Origin: Paralithodes platypus
Taxonomy: Eukaryota; Arthropoda; Malacostraca; Decapoda; Lithodidae
Assembly (NCBI GenBank): GCA_032716605.1
Contig: CM064573.1
Location: 4,975,782-5,039,781 of the forward strand
DNA: 64,000 nt
Reading direction: 5' to 3'
Below, one piece after another: positions 43,928 through 56,066 of the stretch (its first letter is position 1; each line of letters opens with the position of its first letter). The position numbers and the translations under genes are program-made. The notes under the pieces are model-generated. The model was given only the letters and a program-made list of their open reading frames with translations. It made no database searches and was not told the DNA's origin.

Positions 43928-46477
43928 ATGTACGACCTGTTGCTAGAATTCAGTGACGTGTTTGCCCAACAACCCACCGAAATCGGACAGACAGATGTAG
44001 AACAACACATCATTAACACCACAGGCCCCCCCATACGACAACCATCCCGTAGAAAGAATCCCATACAACGTCAGGAAGAGGAACGCCAAGTCCAGGAAAT
44101 GTTAGAGGCCGGTATTGCCACCCCGTCCATTAGTCCCTGGTCTTCCCCTGTTGTCCTAGTCAAAAAGAAAGATGGGACAACCCGTTTTTGCGTCGATTAC
44201 AGGAGGTTAAATGACGTAACCATTAAAGACGCTACGCCCTTACCCCGAATAGACGATTCCCTTGACTCCCTACTTGGATCCAAATGGTTCACTACCCTCG
44301 ACTTGCAAGCAGGGTATTGGCAAGTGCCTATCAAGGCCGAGGACCAAGAGAAAACAGCATTTTCCACTAGTGGTGGCCACCACTACGAATTTAACGTCCT
44401 ACCTTTTGGCCTCTGTAACGGACCCGCCACTTTCTCCCGTTTGATGGAAGCGGTACTACATGGCCTCACCTGGGAAACCTGCCCAGCCTATCTGGACGAT
44501 ATTATTGTGTACTCACCAACCTGGGAAGAACACCTCCTCAGGTTGAGACAAGTCCTACAAAGAATCCGAGCCGCCGGGTTGAAATTAAAACCCTCAAAGT
44601 GCGAGATTTCCCGAAATAAGGTAGACTTCCTAGGCCACGTAATATCTGAACATGGTATTGCACCAGACCCAAAGAAACTGCAAGCCATACAAAACCAACC
44701 CCCACCCACCACCGTTAAAGGAGTACGTTCGTTTCTAGGTTTAGCCACATACTACAGACGTTTCGTCCCCCACTTCGCCACCATAGCCAGACCCCTCCAC
44801 CAACTCACCCACAAAGACACCCCGTTCACCTGGACACCTGAAAGAGACCTCGCGTTTAACACTTTGAAACAAAAGCTAATCCAAGCCCATATTGTCGCTT
44901 TCCCTGATTACCATAAACCGTTCCGTCTTTATACCGACGTATCTCTGTACGCCATTGGTGCAGTTTTAGCTCAAGTCAGAGACGGAGAGGAACATGTTAT
45001 AGCGTATGCCAGCTCCACACTCAACCAAGCACAACAGAATTATGCAGCCACCAAGAGAGAGTGTTTAGGGATCATTTGGGCACTCAGCCACTTCCGGTCA
45101 TTTTTGTTGGGCGCAAAACTCGATATAATAACCGACCATCAATCTTTACAATGGCTGCGTAAGTGCGAAACCAACTCAGCCATTTTGGTATGTTGGAGGG
45201 AGACACTAGAGGACTACGACTTTACAATACAGTATCGTCCAGGCAAACTCCACACCAATGCAGATGCCCTGTCACGTTTGCCAGTACCAAAAGACCCCCC
45301 CACCAACCTAGCCGCCTTACAAAACACTGAGTTGTTACCTACCCCCATCCCCCAACATAATGCCCCCTCAGCCCCCTCCCTAATTCAATCTTGGGAAGCA
45401 AGAATCAGACCCCCCTGGATACCGTTAAATGTCTTCAGGAAACTGACTCGCTGGGGAGATCAACTTGCCACAGACTCTGGTCACATAATCTTAGACCCCC
45501 CCATTGCCCACGACTACATGATTGCCATCCACGAGGGAAACGGCATACACCTTGGACAAAAGATGTTGAAGATCTTCACAGACCAATACTGGACCCCCAA
45601 CCCCTCCAAAATTGCACAAAGAGTGACAGAATCCTGCAAACCGTGTTTATTGGGGAAGGATAGATCACGCACCCCAGGCCCAGCTGGTACCTTGTCGGCT
45701 ACCAAACCGTTCCAAGTCCTATCTCTCGACATCATGGGCCCATTTCCTCTTTACGCTGGCAAACGCTATATCGTCACATTTGTTGACGTCTATTCAAAAT
45801 TTGTAATAGCCTGCCCAGCTAAAGACCACACAGCCACCACAGTCGCCACACTGCTTGCCACAGAAGTATTCCCTATATTCGGTCTGCCCCTTGCTCTTCT
45901 ATCTGACAATGCCCCCGAGTTTAGTGGACACGTTTGGCAACAGTTCACCCAACAATGTGGTATTAAGATTAAACACTCATCCCCATACTGGCCTCAAGGA
46001 AATGCTATATGCGAACGCAGCCATCGCACCATCAACAATCAGTTACGGAAAAAAATGATTGCTCTTAACACCTCAGACTGGCCATCACAACTAAAGATGA
46101 TACAATGGGGCATGAACACCTGTCCCCGAGAAGACGGTATTTCCCCTCATGAACGTGTTTACGGCGTACCCCCCCTGTTACTGCCGTTCCACCACCACGC
46201 CCACCTCCCCTCCACTACCTCTACAATTGACCCATTGCAACATCTGCAAAACACCCTCCATACCACCCAAACCTGTCAGGACACCAAAACTGATAACACC
46301 AATGACAAAAACCCTTTCGCCATTCATGACACCGTAATGGTAGCCAACCTCCCTATCACCAACAAGTTAGGCCCTCACTATGTCGGGCCCTACACCATCA
46401 CACAAGTCCCAAACGCCTATCAAGTCACCATCGATTATTACGGCGTGACTCGCACGTTCCGAACTAGATTCGTCTGA
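43928..46477 (+). mobile_element. pol ORF: RT, RNase H, integrase (849 codons, intact)
   Basis: RT (residues ~60-250): SPVVLVKKKDGTTRFCVDY, FTTLDLQAGYWQ, VLPFGLCNGPATF, AYLDDIIVYS. RNase H (~330-450): LYTDVSLYAIGAVL, ATKRECLGI, IITDHQSL, NADALSR. Integrase (~540-760): HEGNGIHLG and SCKPCLLG (zinc domain), LSLDIMGPF, LLSDNAPEFSG and GNAICERSHRTI (D,D,E triad). A GPY/F-like module (KLGPHYVGPYTI) follows near the end. No chromodomain is seen. All catalytic residues are present and the frame is unbroken, unlike gag. In the RNase H, Val replaces the Ala usual after the first Asp. TTC/ACC-rich codon use matches the C-rich context. Confidence 0.95.
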
Positions 46478-48286
46478 GCATTTAAACCACTCCAACCACA
46501 AGACAATACCCCACCCCACACGTCTGAACCAGAATTAAACACCCCTACTAAACCGTCCACTCCGGCTATGAATATCCCCACACAAACCCCTAAGGACCTA
46601 AGCCCTCTGACACCGAACAGACAGATCATTCCTCAACATACCCCCCAAACTAACCTCCACAAACCCCAAGCCCCCACTATCACACCCTCCTCCACCATGA
46701 CACCTTCTTTCACTTCTGATAATCAAGTACCTCCCCCGCTTATCCAAGTACGAAAGCCTCCCCCCACAACCCCGACCACAACAGAAACTCTTCCGTCTAG
46801 CCCTGACATACCTTCCCCAGGCACCACACTAAGAAAACCACACCCCCCACCCAAAACCAAGTACACACCCAAACACACCACACAATCTACCTCAGTAACC
46901 TCACGCTACAACCTACGCCCATGACAAACACTTTTTAAAACCTCCAGGAAACACACCCTGCTAACCAAGTTCCGTAGGGCTGCCAGACCACTACTCTCCT
47001 CCTCTTCTTCTTCGTCGACTTCTCCTCCACAAAGGGAAAGAAGACGAATAATCACCAATAAACACCATAAACCTCTAACTATATTCCAGAAGTAACAACC
47101 CCCACCCCCCCACGAAAACACATACCTTCCTCTTCAACCTCATCCCCTCTCAACCCCCACCTCATTACCCCGAATGACCTGCTAGATCTACCCCCCCACC
47201 AAACACCCATAAAACCGCCTACTTCCACCACCAGCAAATCACCGACCTCACCAAAGGACACATCCCACACACGTCCCTACCCCCAACCCTCCAACTTAAA
47301 TCCCCACTCCCTACCCATCCGTCTAGCCCCTCCCGCATCTGCCCCTTTCCCCTCCACTATCCCCACAAACCCCCCCACACATCAACCAACCTCCTCATCT
47401 CATCGAACCCCCAACCAACCCTCCCTAAAAAATCCCACCACCAGGTCACCCCTGAGAGAACCCCCACAAATACCCCCACCAAACCCTCTTCCATTTCGCC
47501 TACCACCCTCACCCAACATAATCCCCCACACGCATCTACCTCTCAAATAAACCCCGACCTCGCCCCCAGTAGATGCCCTTCACCTGTAAAATGTTCTTCC
47601 CCTCAATATAAAACATCGTCGAGCGACTCAAGTCCCACGACAAACATCTACCTTCCCAGCAGGACCGCCAGAGGTAGAATAATCAACAGACCCATCAGAT
47701 TTAAAGACAGCGATACAAAAATAGCACCCCGTTCTGACACTAAGGACCCAAGCCACACAACACACACACCCCCTCCTTCCCACACACCTCCTTCACCCAC
47801 CTTACCTAAACCGATCTTGCGCATTGCCTCACTATATTTTCCCAGCCTACAACACCGCCCAAGAAAACCCCAAAAAACCCACTCATATTCCCCCTTCATC
47901 CCCAGCTCTGTTGTCACGCGTAAATCCCCCTTCGGTTAGCAACCCCTTCACCACACTAAACAGACCTCCTCTCAGTCCCACACACCTCACTCCGACCCCC
48001 ACGGGGGAAAGCTACAAACCATTCATACGGAAGGTTAAAGTAAAAAAAAACACTGGACGCTTAGCCCGTATACAACGCCCACATCAAGCCCGGGCAACCG
48101 CCCGCCACAACACAGAGGACACATTCTTACAGGTATACATTGACCTGCAAAAGAAACCTGACCATCGCTCTCTTGCTTGGTGGAACCTTCTAAATACCCT
48201 CAAAATGACCCATCATGACTATGCTTCTTTTTACTTCACCCTTGAGGCTCGGGGACGAGCCTATAATGAAGGAGAGGGAAGTAAAA
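46478..48286 (+). mobile_element. Proline/threonine-rich 3' region of the LTR element
   Basis: Follows pol directly. It is C-rich, open in successive frames: 46568-46924, about 47071-47550 without an ATG, and 47824-48456. The last frame encodes a Pro-rich lead, then a plausibly folded segment RHNTEDTFLQVYIDLQKK with SLAWWNLLNTLKMTHHDYAS, and runs through the PPT into U3 of the 3' LTR for about 57 codons (EKPTTEATSEHHTE ... RANQFRQAQARRAKQLQ). No signal peptide or membrane anchor is evident, so I do not call it an envelope gene; function unknown. Confidence 0.5.
48268..48286 (+). other. Polypurine tract
   Basis: 'gaaggagagggaagtaaaa' immediately before the 3' LTR TG, interrupted by one T. Confidence 0.7.
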
Positions 48287-51200
48287 TGCCCCAGAACGAG
48301 AAGCCCACCACAGAAGCCACGAGCGAACACCACACAGAAACACCCGAAAGAAAGGTCCACAGAACGAAAGGACCAGCTGACCGAGCCAACCAATTCAGAC
48401 AGGCCCAAGCCCGCAGGGCTAAGCAGCTCCAAGCCGCACCTACCTACCCCTTCTAAACTGACCATTTTCCACACCTCACGTACACTACCCCCTCGTGTCC
48501 TACACTTCTACCTACATGATGATGAACAGGAATATACATTCATATTAAAAACACCCATGCTCTGTCCCTAGGTTGAGCCAATGCCAACAAATCAGACAGC
48601 CATATATCTATGTATGTTCTTACATCCGAGAAGTAGATGTTATATACCTTAGAAGTTAATACACCCATGCTCTGTCCCTAGGTTTAAGATATTAATATTA
48701 ACATACCCTAACATACCTTGTCTTGCCAGACTAAGTTTCTGAAGGCCCATCGCCCCCATAAAATCTATGTATTCAATCCTTAGGTTAAGTATTAATATGA
48801 ACATTCCCTAACATATCTTGTCTTGCCAGACTAAGTTTCTGAAGACCCATCACCCCCATAAAATCTATGTATTCAATCCTTAGGTTAAGTATCTTTATCC
48901 GCCATTGTGTTCACCTTTTCCATTTGCTTTTCCACAATTGTTATACGTCTTCCACTTACCTCCTTCGTATCCACAGTCCACACTACGCCAATTTGCTTCG
49001 TGTCCTACACCTCTTACCCGCCCGATTCTACCTACATGATGATGAACAGGAATATACATTCATATTAAAAACACCCATACCCTGTCCCTAGGTTGAGCCA
49101 ATGCCAACAAATCAGACAGCCATATATCTATGTATGTTCTTACATCCGAGAAGTAGATGTTAAATACCACATGTCCCAACTTATAAGAAATTAAGATACC
49201 CACGGGTACACCAGGATATAGAACCATTGCCCCCGTAAGACTTAGACAGCCATGACTACAGATGTTAGCCGCCATGCTATAACGTAATTCTTACCCCAAC
49301 CAGAGATTGTATAGATAACCTTGTTACCAGTATCTGTCATAAGTACCTCGAAACAATAACGAAGTACCCCTCCGAACTGCCGCTTTTCTTGGTATATATT
49401 TCATAGAAACCGCAGTTCCCAGGGACAACTAGACGTGCAAAAACTTGTGCCAACTAATAGTATCCATAACCCCTCGTACTGACGAAGAATAATACACCAT
49501 GTTTTTCCCCACTTTACCCACAGTCAAGCACACACCTACAGTTCACATCCTTCTCCCCCCCCAGCCCCACAGTCCACATAATTCTATCTTTTCCAGACTC
49601 ATATACCACCCCATAGTTGCATTCCCCGGTAGCATTTGGCTAACGTACTTTCACTGCCTTTTCAAACTCCAATATCAACTGCAGCCTAATGCCATCCCCA
49701 CGCCCAGAGACCTTAGGGCCAAATTTCCCTGTAGCCCCCTGAGTTTCCCCCCCTCTCATTAAAATACCCTGCGCTTCTCGACTCTTGTCCGACCTAGCCT
49801 CTCTCTCATACCTCTTGAAGATCCTTGATTTTTCCGTTGCTAACGCTCTCCAACCTTTTATATATATATACCCCGATCCAGCCTGCCTTCCCTTAGTAGG
49901 CCAGAACAACATTAGAACTTTACTAACCCCTTGCATGCCATCTATTCTCTTACAACCTATTCACAACCCTGCACCCAATGGTCGTCGGTGCGAGGCTAGC
50001 CGCCTCACCAGTAACTAACTTCTATTGCCATACTTCCAGATAAATGTGGCAGAGTTAGCAACCAGTCTCCACCACATCCAGCAAACCCTACGATTAACAA
50101 CCAACCGATTAAAACCAGCTAGCCAAGGCACCTTCGGTTTGGATATTAAGAAGACCCGCATCTGTCTCATAAACAGAGGGTTATTACAAACACTGGTGAT
50201 ATGGCAAGCCCCTAGCCACAGCCGCCGGACGACCATCCCAGAGAGAGAGCGCCTGGCTACCCCTTTTTACCCACCCGAGGAGGGAGACCCCCACCCCCGC
50301 GGAGGTATACCTGACCCCTGTTTTGACTTCCGGATCATTGCCAGGTAGCCCAGGAATTCTTCCTATCAATGAACTAACCATGCATGTCTAACCCCCTTAC
50401 TCACCTCTCTTTACCCACAATAACCATTCACCTGTCTTGCATACTCGGATAGTCAAATTAGCACCTCAGCTATGCCATAGAATGAAGACTGAGCAATATA
50501 AGAGAGACGCCCCTATCACAGCTGTCCCAGTCCTCCCCGCAAAGTAGATCCAGTCTCCCTCCCATAAATACTTCCAGTATAGCCAAAATAGTACCTTTTA
50601 CTAAGGCTCAGTTATATCACAATATGAAGGCTTCCTATAGCCATGTGCCACAACAGTAATCACCATCTTACCTAGTCCCCATATCTATTGAGAGCTCAAA
50701 TAAGTCTATAAGACTCGAGATCCCTATGGCCTACAGGGTCCAGAACCGAGCCTATAAACCCAGCTCCCGCCCCCAGTAAAATCAGTTGAAAGTTAGACAC
50801 CAACCAGTGGTCCCCACCCTTAAGTTAACCTCTAGCTCTGCCCTTGTGTTGTTCCTGAGTTGAGAGATTCCAGAGCCGGCGGACTCCGTGGCAGAGATTA
50901 AAATAGAAGCATCTGTCCACGTACAAGTACCGACGTGCACCTTATAACCTTCACACAAATTAGTGGGTATATAAGTGTGTAGCCAGCACCGATGGCCAAG
51001 AGATCCGACTTGAGAACTTCCTACATTTGGACCACCTGGACGGCCGAGGAACCAGTCGTTAGCCCCCAACATCATCAAGATAACCAGGACCAGACCAACA
51101 AATACTATTCAAGATTCATATAATTAGTACTAACGTGTTATAGTACTAGTTCGATTCACTTATTTACTTTTCTATGAAGTGGCTATAACTTTGCCCAGTG

Positions 51201-51836
51201 TAACTCATATTTAACCATTCCATTTGGGACATACTAAGCGTATCAGTGTTCATTAATTAACAGGCGACATTGACTCTCGTAATTACCTTATTCAGATATT
51301 AAAACCCTAGTGATATCTAACGTTCGCCCACTGATTTGTGTTCTACGTATTTCTGCCATAAGAATATAAATCTTAGATCAGTACCCCCTTGAGGTTACTA
51401 GAATTTCCGTGTTCTAAAATATACGCGTGTCTAATTCTAACTGTGAACTACTACTTGTGCACCCGACCTGCCAGTAAGAAATCTAATTAGTGAAATTGAA
51501 TCCATAAGTACATTGAGGTCTTCCAGTATTATAAAACTTGCTAATTAAACCAGTGATCAGAAGAGTATACCTGAACGTTGGAAGTGGGAGACTAGGCTCC
51601 ATCCAGATCTGCTAATGCTAGCAGTTCCCTTCTATTATTTGTTTTGTACGAGTATTACTATCTTTCTATGCTCCTTATTCACCTACTTCAATAAGCGTGA
51701 TCGTGTGTCGTGTTACCGTGTGTTTATTTTGTGTTCTCTATTCTTCATACCTTGTATTGTGCATGCAGCCTTATATACCCAGTCAGATAGAGCCCACATC
51801 ACCCAAGTTAATCCTGTAGAAAAACAGGGCATAACA
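48287..51836 (+). repeat. 3' LTR (3550 bp)
   Basis: Matches the 5' LTR from end to end. Noted differences include a longer TATA run (49859), AATAAG instead of AATAAA at 51690-51695, a two-base C loss near 50814, a GAGATC gain near 50718, a short deletion near 51074 and scattered substitutions. The right end abuts CR1-like sequence at 51837. Confidence 0.92.
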
Positions 51837-52535
51837 GTTTATTTTTGAATTTATAAGATTGGGTTGGGTGAAAGAATTGGTAAATGTGAAGGAACTGTGG
51901 AGTGTTGAGTCATCTGCGTAGGAATGTATTGGATTATGAGTGGTAGATATGAGATCATTGATATGAATGAGGAACAGAGTTGGGGCCAAAACATATCCCT
52001 GGGGAACACCAGCATGTATTGAGTGAAATTGAGAATATAGGCCATCTACCATTACACAAATTGTTCTGTTATGAAGATAAGAAGAAATTAGTGGAACTAA
52101 TGATGCAAGGCCGTAGTGTGACATCTTCGACAATAAGGATTGATGCCAGACTCTATCAAATGCCTTTGATATATCCAGTGCTATTGTATGTGTTTCACCA
52201 TGTTGGTCTGTAGCTTGGTTGATTTGATGCGTAAGAAGGCAAAGAATGTCTGCAGTTGATCGACATCGTCTAAAACCATATTGCCTATCACTGATTAATT
52301 TATTATTCTCAAGATGCTTAATTATGTGATTATTTAATATAATTTCAAAGACTTTACCAAGAGTGGAAGTTATAGCTATTGGTCTGTAGTTTGATGGATC
52401 TGAAGAGACACCTTTTTTAGGAACTGGATGGATGTTTGCTTCTTTCCAGGGCACTGGGAAACATGAGGTATGAGTACACAGACGGACAAATGTTACCAAT
52501 ACAGGAGCGCTCGCTCCTGTATTGGCAAGGAGCAA
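51837..52535 (-). mobile_element. CR1/jockey-group LINE: reverse transcriptase, 3'-cut by LTR
   Basis: Encodes FPVPWKEANIHPVPKKG, SNYRPIAITSTLGKVFE, YGFRRCRSTADILCLL, HTIALDISKAFDRVWH (motif A), AGVPQGYVLAPTLFLI (motif B) and IHSYADDSTLHSS (YADD). The frame is cut at the LTR right after NLINSKIN; the rest of the family (TAISLNQDLSRINEWG onward) is the plus-strand fragment at 15.94 kb. GVPQGYVLAP has Tyr where Ser is usual. Confidence 0.88.
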
Positions 52536-53984
52536 TTCTTAAGTATTATTGGAGGAATTTCATCTGGACCAGGAGCCTTATCTACTGAGAGATTCTGCAA
52601 AATAGTTTTGACATGTCTGGTGTGGATCTTAAGTGAGGAAATTTCAGGCGAATTAAAATTAAGTACAGGGACATCTTGATTTATTTCATCTAAGGTTGAG
52701 TTGGTGGAGAAAATATCCGCAAGAAGGTTAGCTTTACCTCGTGGGTTACTTACAAGATTGCCAGTCGGAGATTTTAATGGTGGAATGGATGAAGCAGTAG
52801 TGAAGTTGGATTTGAATGAGTTAAGAGTTTCATCTAAGGTTGAGTTGGTGGAGAAAATATCCGCAAGAAGGTTAGCTTTACCTCGTGGGTCACTTACAAG
52901 ATTGCCAGTCGGAGATTTTAATGGTGGAATGGATGAAGCAGTAGTGAAGTTGGAATTGAATGAGTTAAGAGTAGACCAAAATATTTTGTTATCATTTGGA
53001 TTATTTAGAGGTTTATTTGCCTGCTTGTGGGGAAAGTTTGATTTAGTTAAGTTTAACACAGTTTTGGCATGATTTCTGATGTGTCTAAAGTAATTAAAGG
53101 CTTCATGTGTTTTTGATCTTGTGTATGCATTGTAGGCTATTGCTTTTTGTTCAGTTACTCTAGCACAATTATGGTCAAACCATTTAGGTGAATTAGATCT
53201 TTTACTGTACTTTTGATGAGGAATAAAAGTTTCCATTCCAATTTTTACAAAATCTTGTATGTGGCTCAAGGTGGAGTGTGTTTCATTAGAAAAGAAAGAG
53301 GTCCAGGGAATATCAATAAAGACACCTTGAAGACCATCCCAGTCTGCCCTATCGTAATGCCATTTAGTCACCAAAACAGGTTCAGAGTGGGAAGGTGTGG
53401 TAGGTGATAGACAGGTGGCCTGTATCAGACAGTGATCAGAAGATCCAAGCGGGGACCTCACTGTAACATCATAATTTTCTGAATTGGTTGTTAAAAATAA
53501 GTCCAGTAGGTGGGAATTATGATTAGGATTATCTGGTACACGGGTAGGTTGGTTGACTAGTTGAGTGAGATTAAATGAGTCTGCAAATAGCTCACATTCA
53601 AGACCAGCATCATCAGTCCTGGCTGAATGAGTGAGCCATTCAACATTATGGACATTAAAGTCACCCAACACAGTGATTTCAGAAGAAGCATTTAAGTTGA
53701 GGACACTGAGTTGTGAGGACAGAGAATCAAAAAGACTTTGCTCTGGAGGAGTATTTGGGGAACGGTAGATGCAACATATGTATTTAAATTTACCAGCCGA
53801 AATTAATTTGTATATAGAAATAATCAAAATAGGGACAATTGAAACTAGTAACCTCCTCCAGGGCAATTTCAGATTTTGCGAAGCAACATACACCTCCTTT
53901 AGGTCTGAAATTTTGGAGCAGTTGATAACCTGGAAAATTAAATCTAGACGTGTCAGATGTGGATGTTACTTGAGTCTCTGTCAA
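52493..53984 (-). mobile_element. CR1/jockey-group LINE: AP-type endonuclease and linker
   Basis: Starts above in frame with FLTETQVTSTSDTSRFNF, then changes frame near 53890. KYICCIYRSPNTPPEQ, ITVLGDFNVHNVEWL and SPLGSSDHCLIQA are the endonuclease strands, with Asp-x-Asn and Ser-Asp-His catalytic motifs. The linker holds WFDHNCARVTEQKA and VDKAPGPDEIPPIILKN. Two head-to-tail 48-codon copies (52684-52827, 52828-52971) read SSIPPLKSPTGNLV twice. The frame ends in a palindrome at 52496-52525 and RT continues one frame off. Confidence 0.85.
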
Positions 53985-54290
53985 AAAAAGGAGAGTAGGG
54001 GATGCTGCTTGAAGAAATTGGTGTACATAATTGATCTTAGAGTGAAGTCCCCTTATATTGCTAAAGAAAAAGCTGCACCACGAGCAGCTTTGGGACGTTG
54101 CAATGCTCTTGACACAGTCGCATGATGACGACCGGGAGGGCCCTGTGTCAATGACCCAACCCTGCCGGGGGTGGATATCCGAGGGACCACCAGGTTTGCT
54201 CTTAACAATTGTACTGCCATATTTATTAGGTAAAGGTGTAAGGTGTTACATGTATGATATGTAGTGGGAAGAGTAGTGTTTTATGGATAG
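53985..54290 (-). mobile_element. CR1/jockey-group LINE: 5' part of ORF2
   Basis: Minus-strand reading IRGLHSKINYVHQFLQAA then PTLLFLTETQ marks the start of the endonuclease; upstream SCDCVKSIATSQSCSWCSFF and GPSDIHPRQGW look like the same ORF's N-terminus. From 54290 to 54484 no gene. Confidence 0.65.
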
Positions 54291-54484
54291 AGGATAGCGA
54301 TGTCGGGCAATGTCGTGAAGTTGGATGTGTATGTTATAATTATAAAGAGTGTTTTCCTGATACCCCTGATGTGTGAGGCAGAAAGATATGTATCCAGCTA
54401 CCAAGGCCTGGGAGAGAAAAAAGAATTCAGGCTATCCCCCGAGTCTCCCGAAACTTTGGCGGTAGTACTACCCTGGGCGGGGCT

Positions 54485-55497
54485 GCCTACCCCTACTACG
54501 CTTAGAAGACATATTCCTCGGTGGTTACCACATATTCCTCTTTCCCCTTTGCCCTTATATATAGGGGGACTATTATGCCAGTCTTCCAGTCATCGGGTGC
54601 ACTCCCCTTCTCCCATGCTAGTTTGCACATTTTCCATACCCCTTCGATCACTATCTCACCAACGTAACTCAACATTTCCCCACACACTCCATCTGTTCCT
54701 GGGGCTTTCCCCAACTTCACTCTTGGCATGGCTTCCCACACTTCTGACCTCCTGATCACCACCTCCTCCTCCCCTACTTCTCTTCTTCTCCCTCCCATAC
54801 CCTATCCCACTATGTTTGCTGGCTCTTCATTCCTTACATTTAGCAACTCATTGAAGTACTCCCTCCATCTTTCGACTCTCTCTTGCTTCTCGGCTAGCAT
54901 TCTCCCATTCTTATCTTTCAAACCCTTACTGTTTCCCTTGCTACCTTCCCTAACTTGCTTGACTTCTGGTGATGGGCTGGTCTATCAGAGTGAGAGTTGA
55001 GCGTTCTCTGCCATACCCATAGCTTACTCTGATGCTCATTTTACTTAGATGTTTTCTAGATCTCAAGTGACGGCGTCCCTTCCGTGGATTGACCTCTCAA
55101 TCTACCAAGATTGGAAGCCAAAGCGTCACATTTTTCCCTTGCCCCTCAACTTTCTCTTCATAATTGCTGAGGGGCACAAGGCCCTGGGTGGGGCTTTGAT
55201 TTCCCGGGCGTTTCCTCACCCTCCTCAGCTCCCAGCCCTTAAACACCTTGCTCATCTCCTCCACTTCCTCTATAACTTCCAGGTCGAACCCACCCAGTCG
55301 TCTTTCTACTGCTCGCCTGTACTCTTCCCTGATTTCCTCCACCTGTAACCTCTCCACCCTCCTCACCATTCCACCTTCCTCTCGCCTCCCTCCAGCTCTC
55401 CTCACTCACTTCTTTTGTATCCTAACCTTAGCTACTACTACATAATGATCAGACAGACCCCCTCCAATACCCCTATACACCCTAGCAATCATTGCCG
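54485..55497 (-). mobile_element. RTE-like LINE copy, rearranged by an insertion
   Basis: Minus strand, from the endonuclease end (SDHYVVVAKVRI, about 55440-55490) through the linker (GGMVRRVERLQVEEIREEYR), then foreign sequence 54986-55245, then ERVERWREYFNELLN and GKAPGTDGVCGEML to VPLYIRAKGK at 54545. Compared with 29.6-30.1 kb, about 300 bases of linker are replaced by the ~260-base insert, so this was deletion plus insertion. Confidence 0.78.
54986..55245 (+). repeat. Insert containing the 'gctgaggggc' repeat
   Basis: Its right half (55137-55235) matches 21978-22075 closely. The left half, with 'gatggtctg'-poor GC-mixed sequence, has no other copy I can see. No tail or target duplication. 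Confidence 0.55.
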
Positions 55498-55509
55498 ATT
55501 CAAAAAAAT

Positions 55510-55960
55510 CCCACTATATATGATGAAGCGAGGCATTTATCGGGTGTCTTCCCCCGAAAAGATACATGGGGACGGGTTATTGATCGGAATGTAATGAAAC
55601 TCTACCTAACAAGGAATAAATCGGTTTATGGTAAATGCACAATGGCTGAAATACAACGACAGTACTAATCAAGTCGGGAGGATAACAAAAATATACAAAA
55701 CAATTAAATTTGGCGTTGGAACCCAGCGAACCAAACACAAATATTAGTATTTCATGGGGTAACGGGCAAATTGTTTGAGGTAAGGTTGGAATTTGAATGC
55801 AATCACATTTTTCACCTCTGCGACCCTATTTCAATTAATTATTTGTACATTTTGCCAAAGAAGAATAATAAAAATAATAATACAATATTGTACTACACGA
55901 TTCTTTGTTATTGTAACTTTGCACATAGATGTATTTATTTATAGGAAAAACCACATCCTA
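55510..55960 (+). pseudogene. Decayed copy of the duplicated-exon family terminal exon and 3' flank
   Basis: Matches 2300-2500 and 2530-2760: 'cccccgaaaagatacatggg', 'gactgaaatacaac'-like, 'tcaagtcgggaggataac', 'ggtaacgggcaaat', then 'aattatttgtacattttgcc'. Frames are broken. Confidence 0.6.
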
Positions 55961-56011
55961 TCCAGTATTTCACTTGCCGGAGTTGAAGTCTTTATGCACA
56001 ATGTTCCTTAA

Positions 56012-56066
56012 GTGATTGAGGCTGGGTTACATGTGTATATTTGAGTATAATATGCATGTTACATGC
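56012..56066 (+). repeat. 55-bp dispersed direct repeat (partner 60526-60579)
   Basis: 'aagtgattgaggctgggtta' through 'aatatgcatgttaca' is identical at both places. Flanks differ. From 56067 to 57820 I see no gene: AT-rich sequence with a possible stress-free T-rich tract and no recognisable domain. Confidence 0.85.

Larger units (their letters stand above)
37754..51836 (+). mobile_element. Ty3/Gypsy LTR retrotransposon, 14.1 kb
   Basis: Two direct LTRs of about 3.55 kb (37754-41302 and 48287-51836), TG...CA bounded, enclose 6.98 kb with gag, protease, RT-RNase H-integrase and a proline-rich 3' region. LTRs differ only at scattered positions and small indels, so the insertion is fairly recent. 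Domain order (RT before integrase) places it in Ty3/Gypsy. Flanks: left 'ataaaa' inside a recombinase-family intron, right 'gtttatt' inside a CR1-like element; no target duplication. Confidence 0.92.

Noticed and set aside
46478..48286. Envelope gene of the LTR element
   Set aside because: No signal peptide, furin-like site or membrane anchor; the region is proline/threonine-rich with several frame changes.
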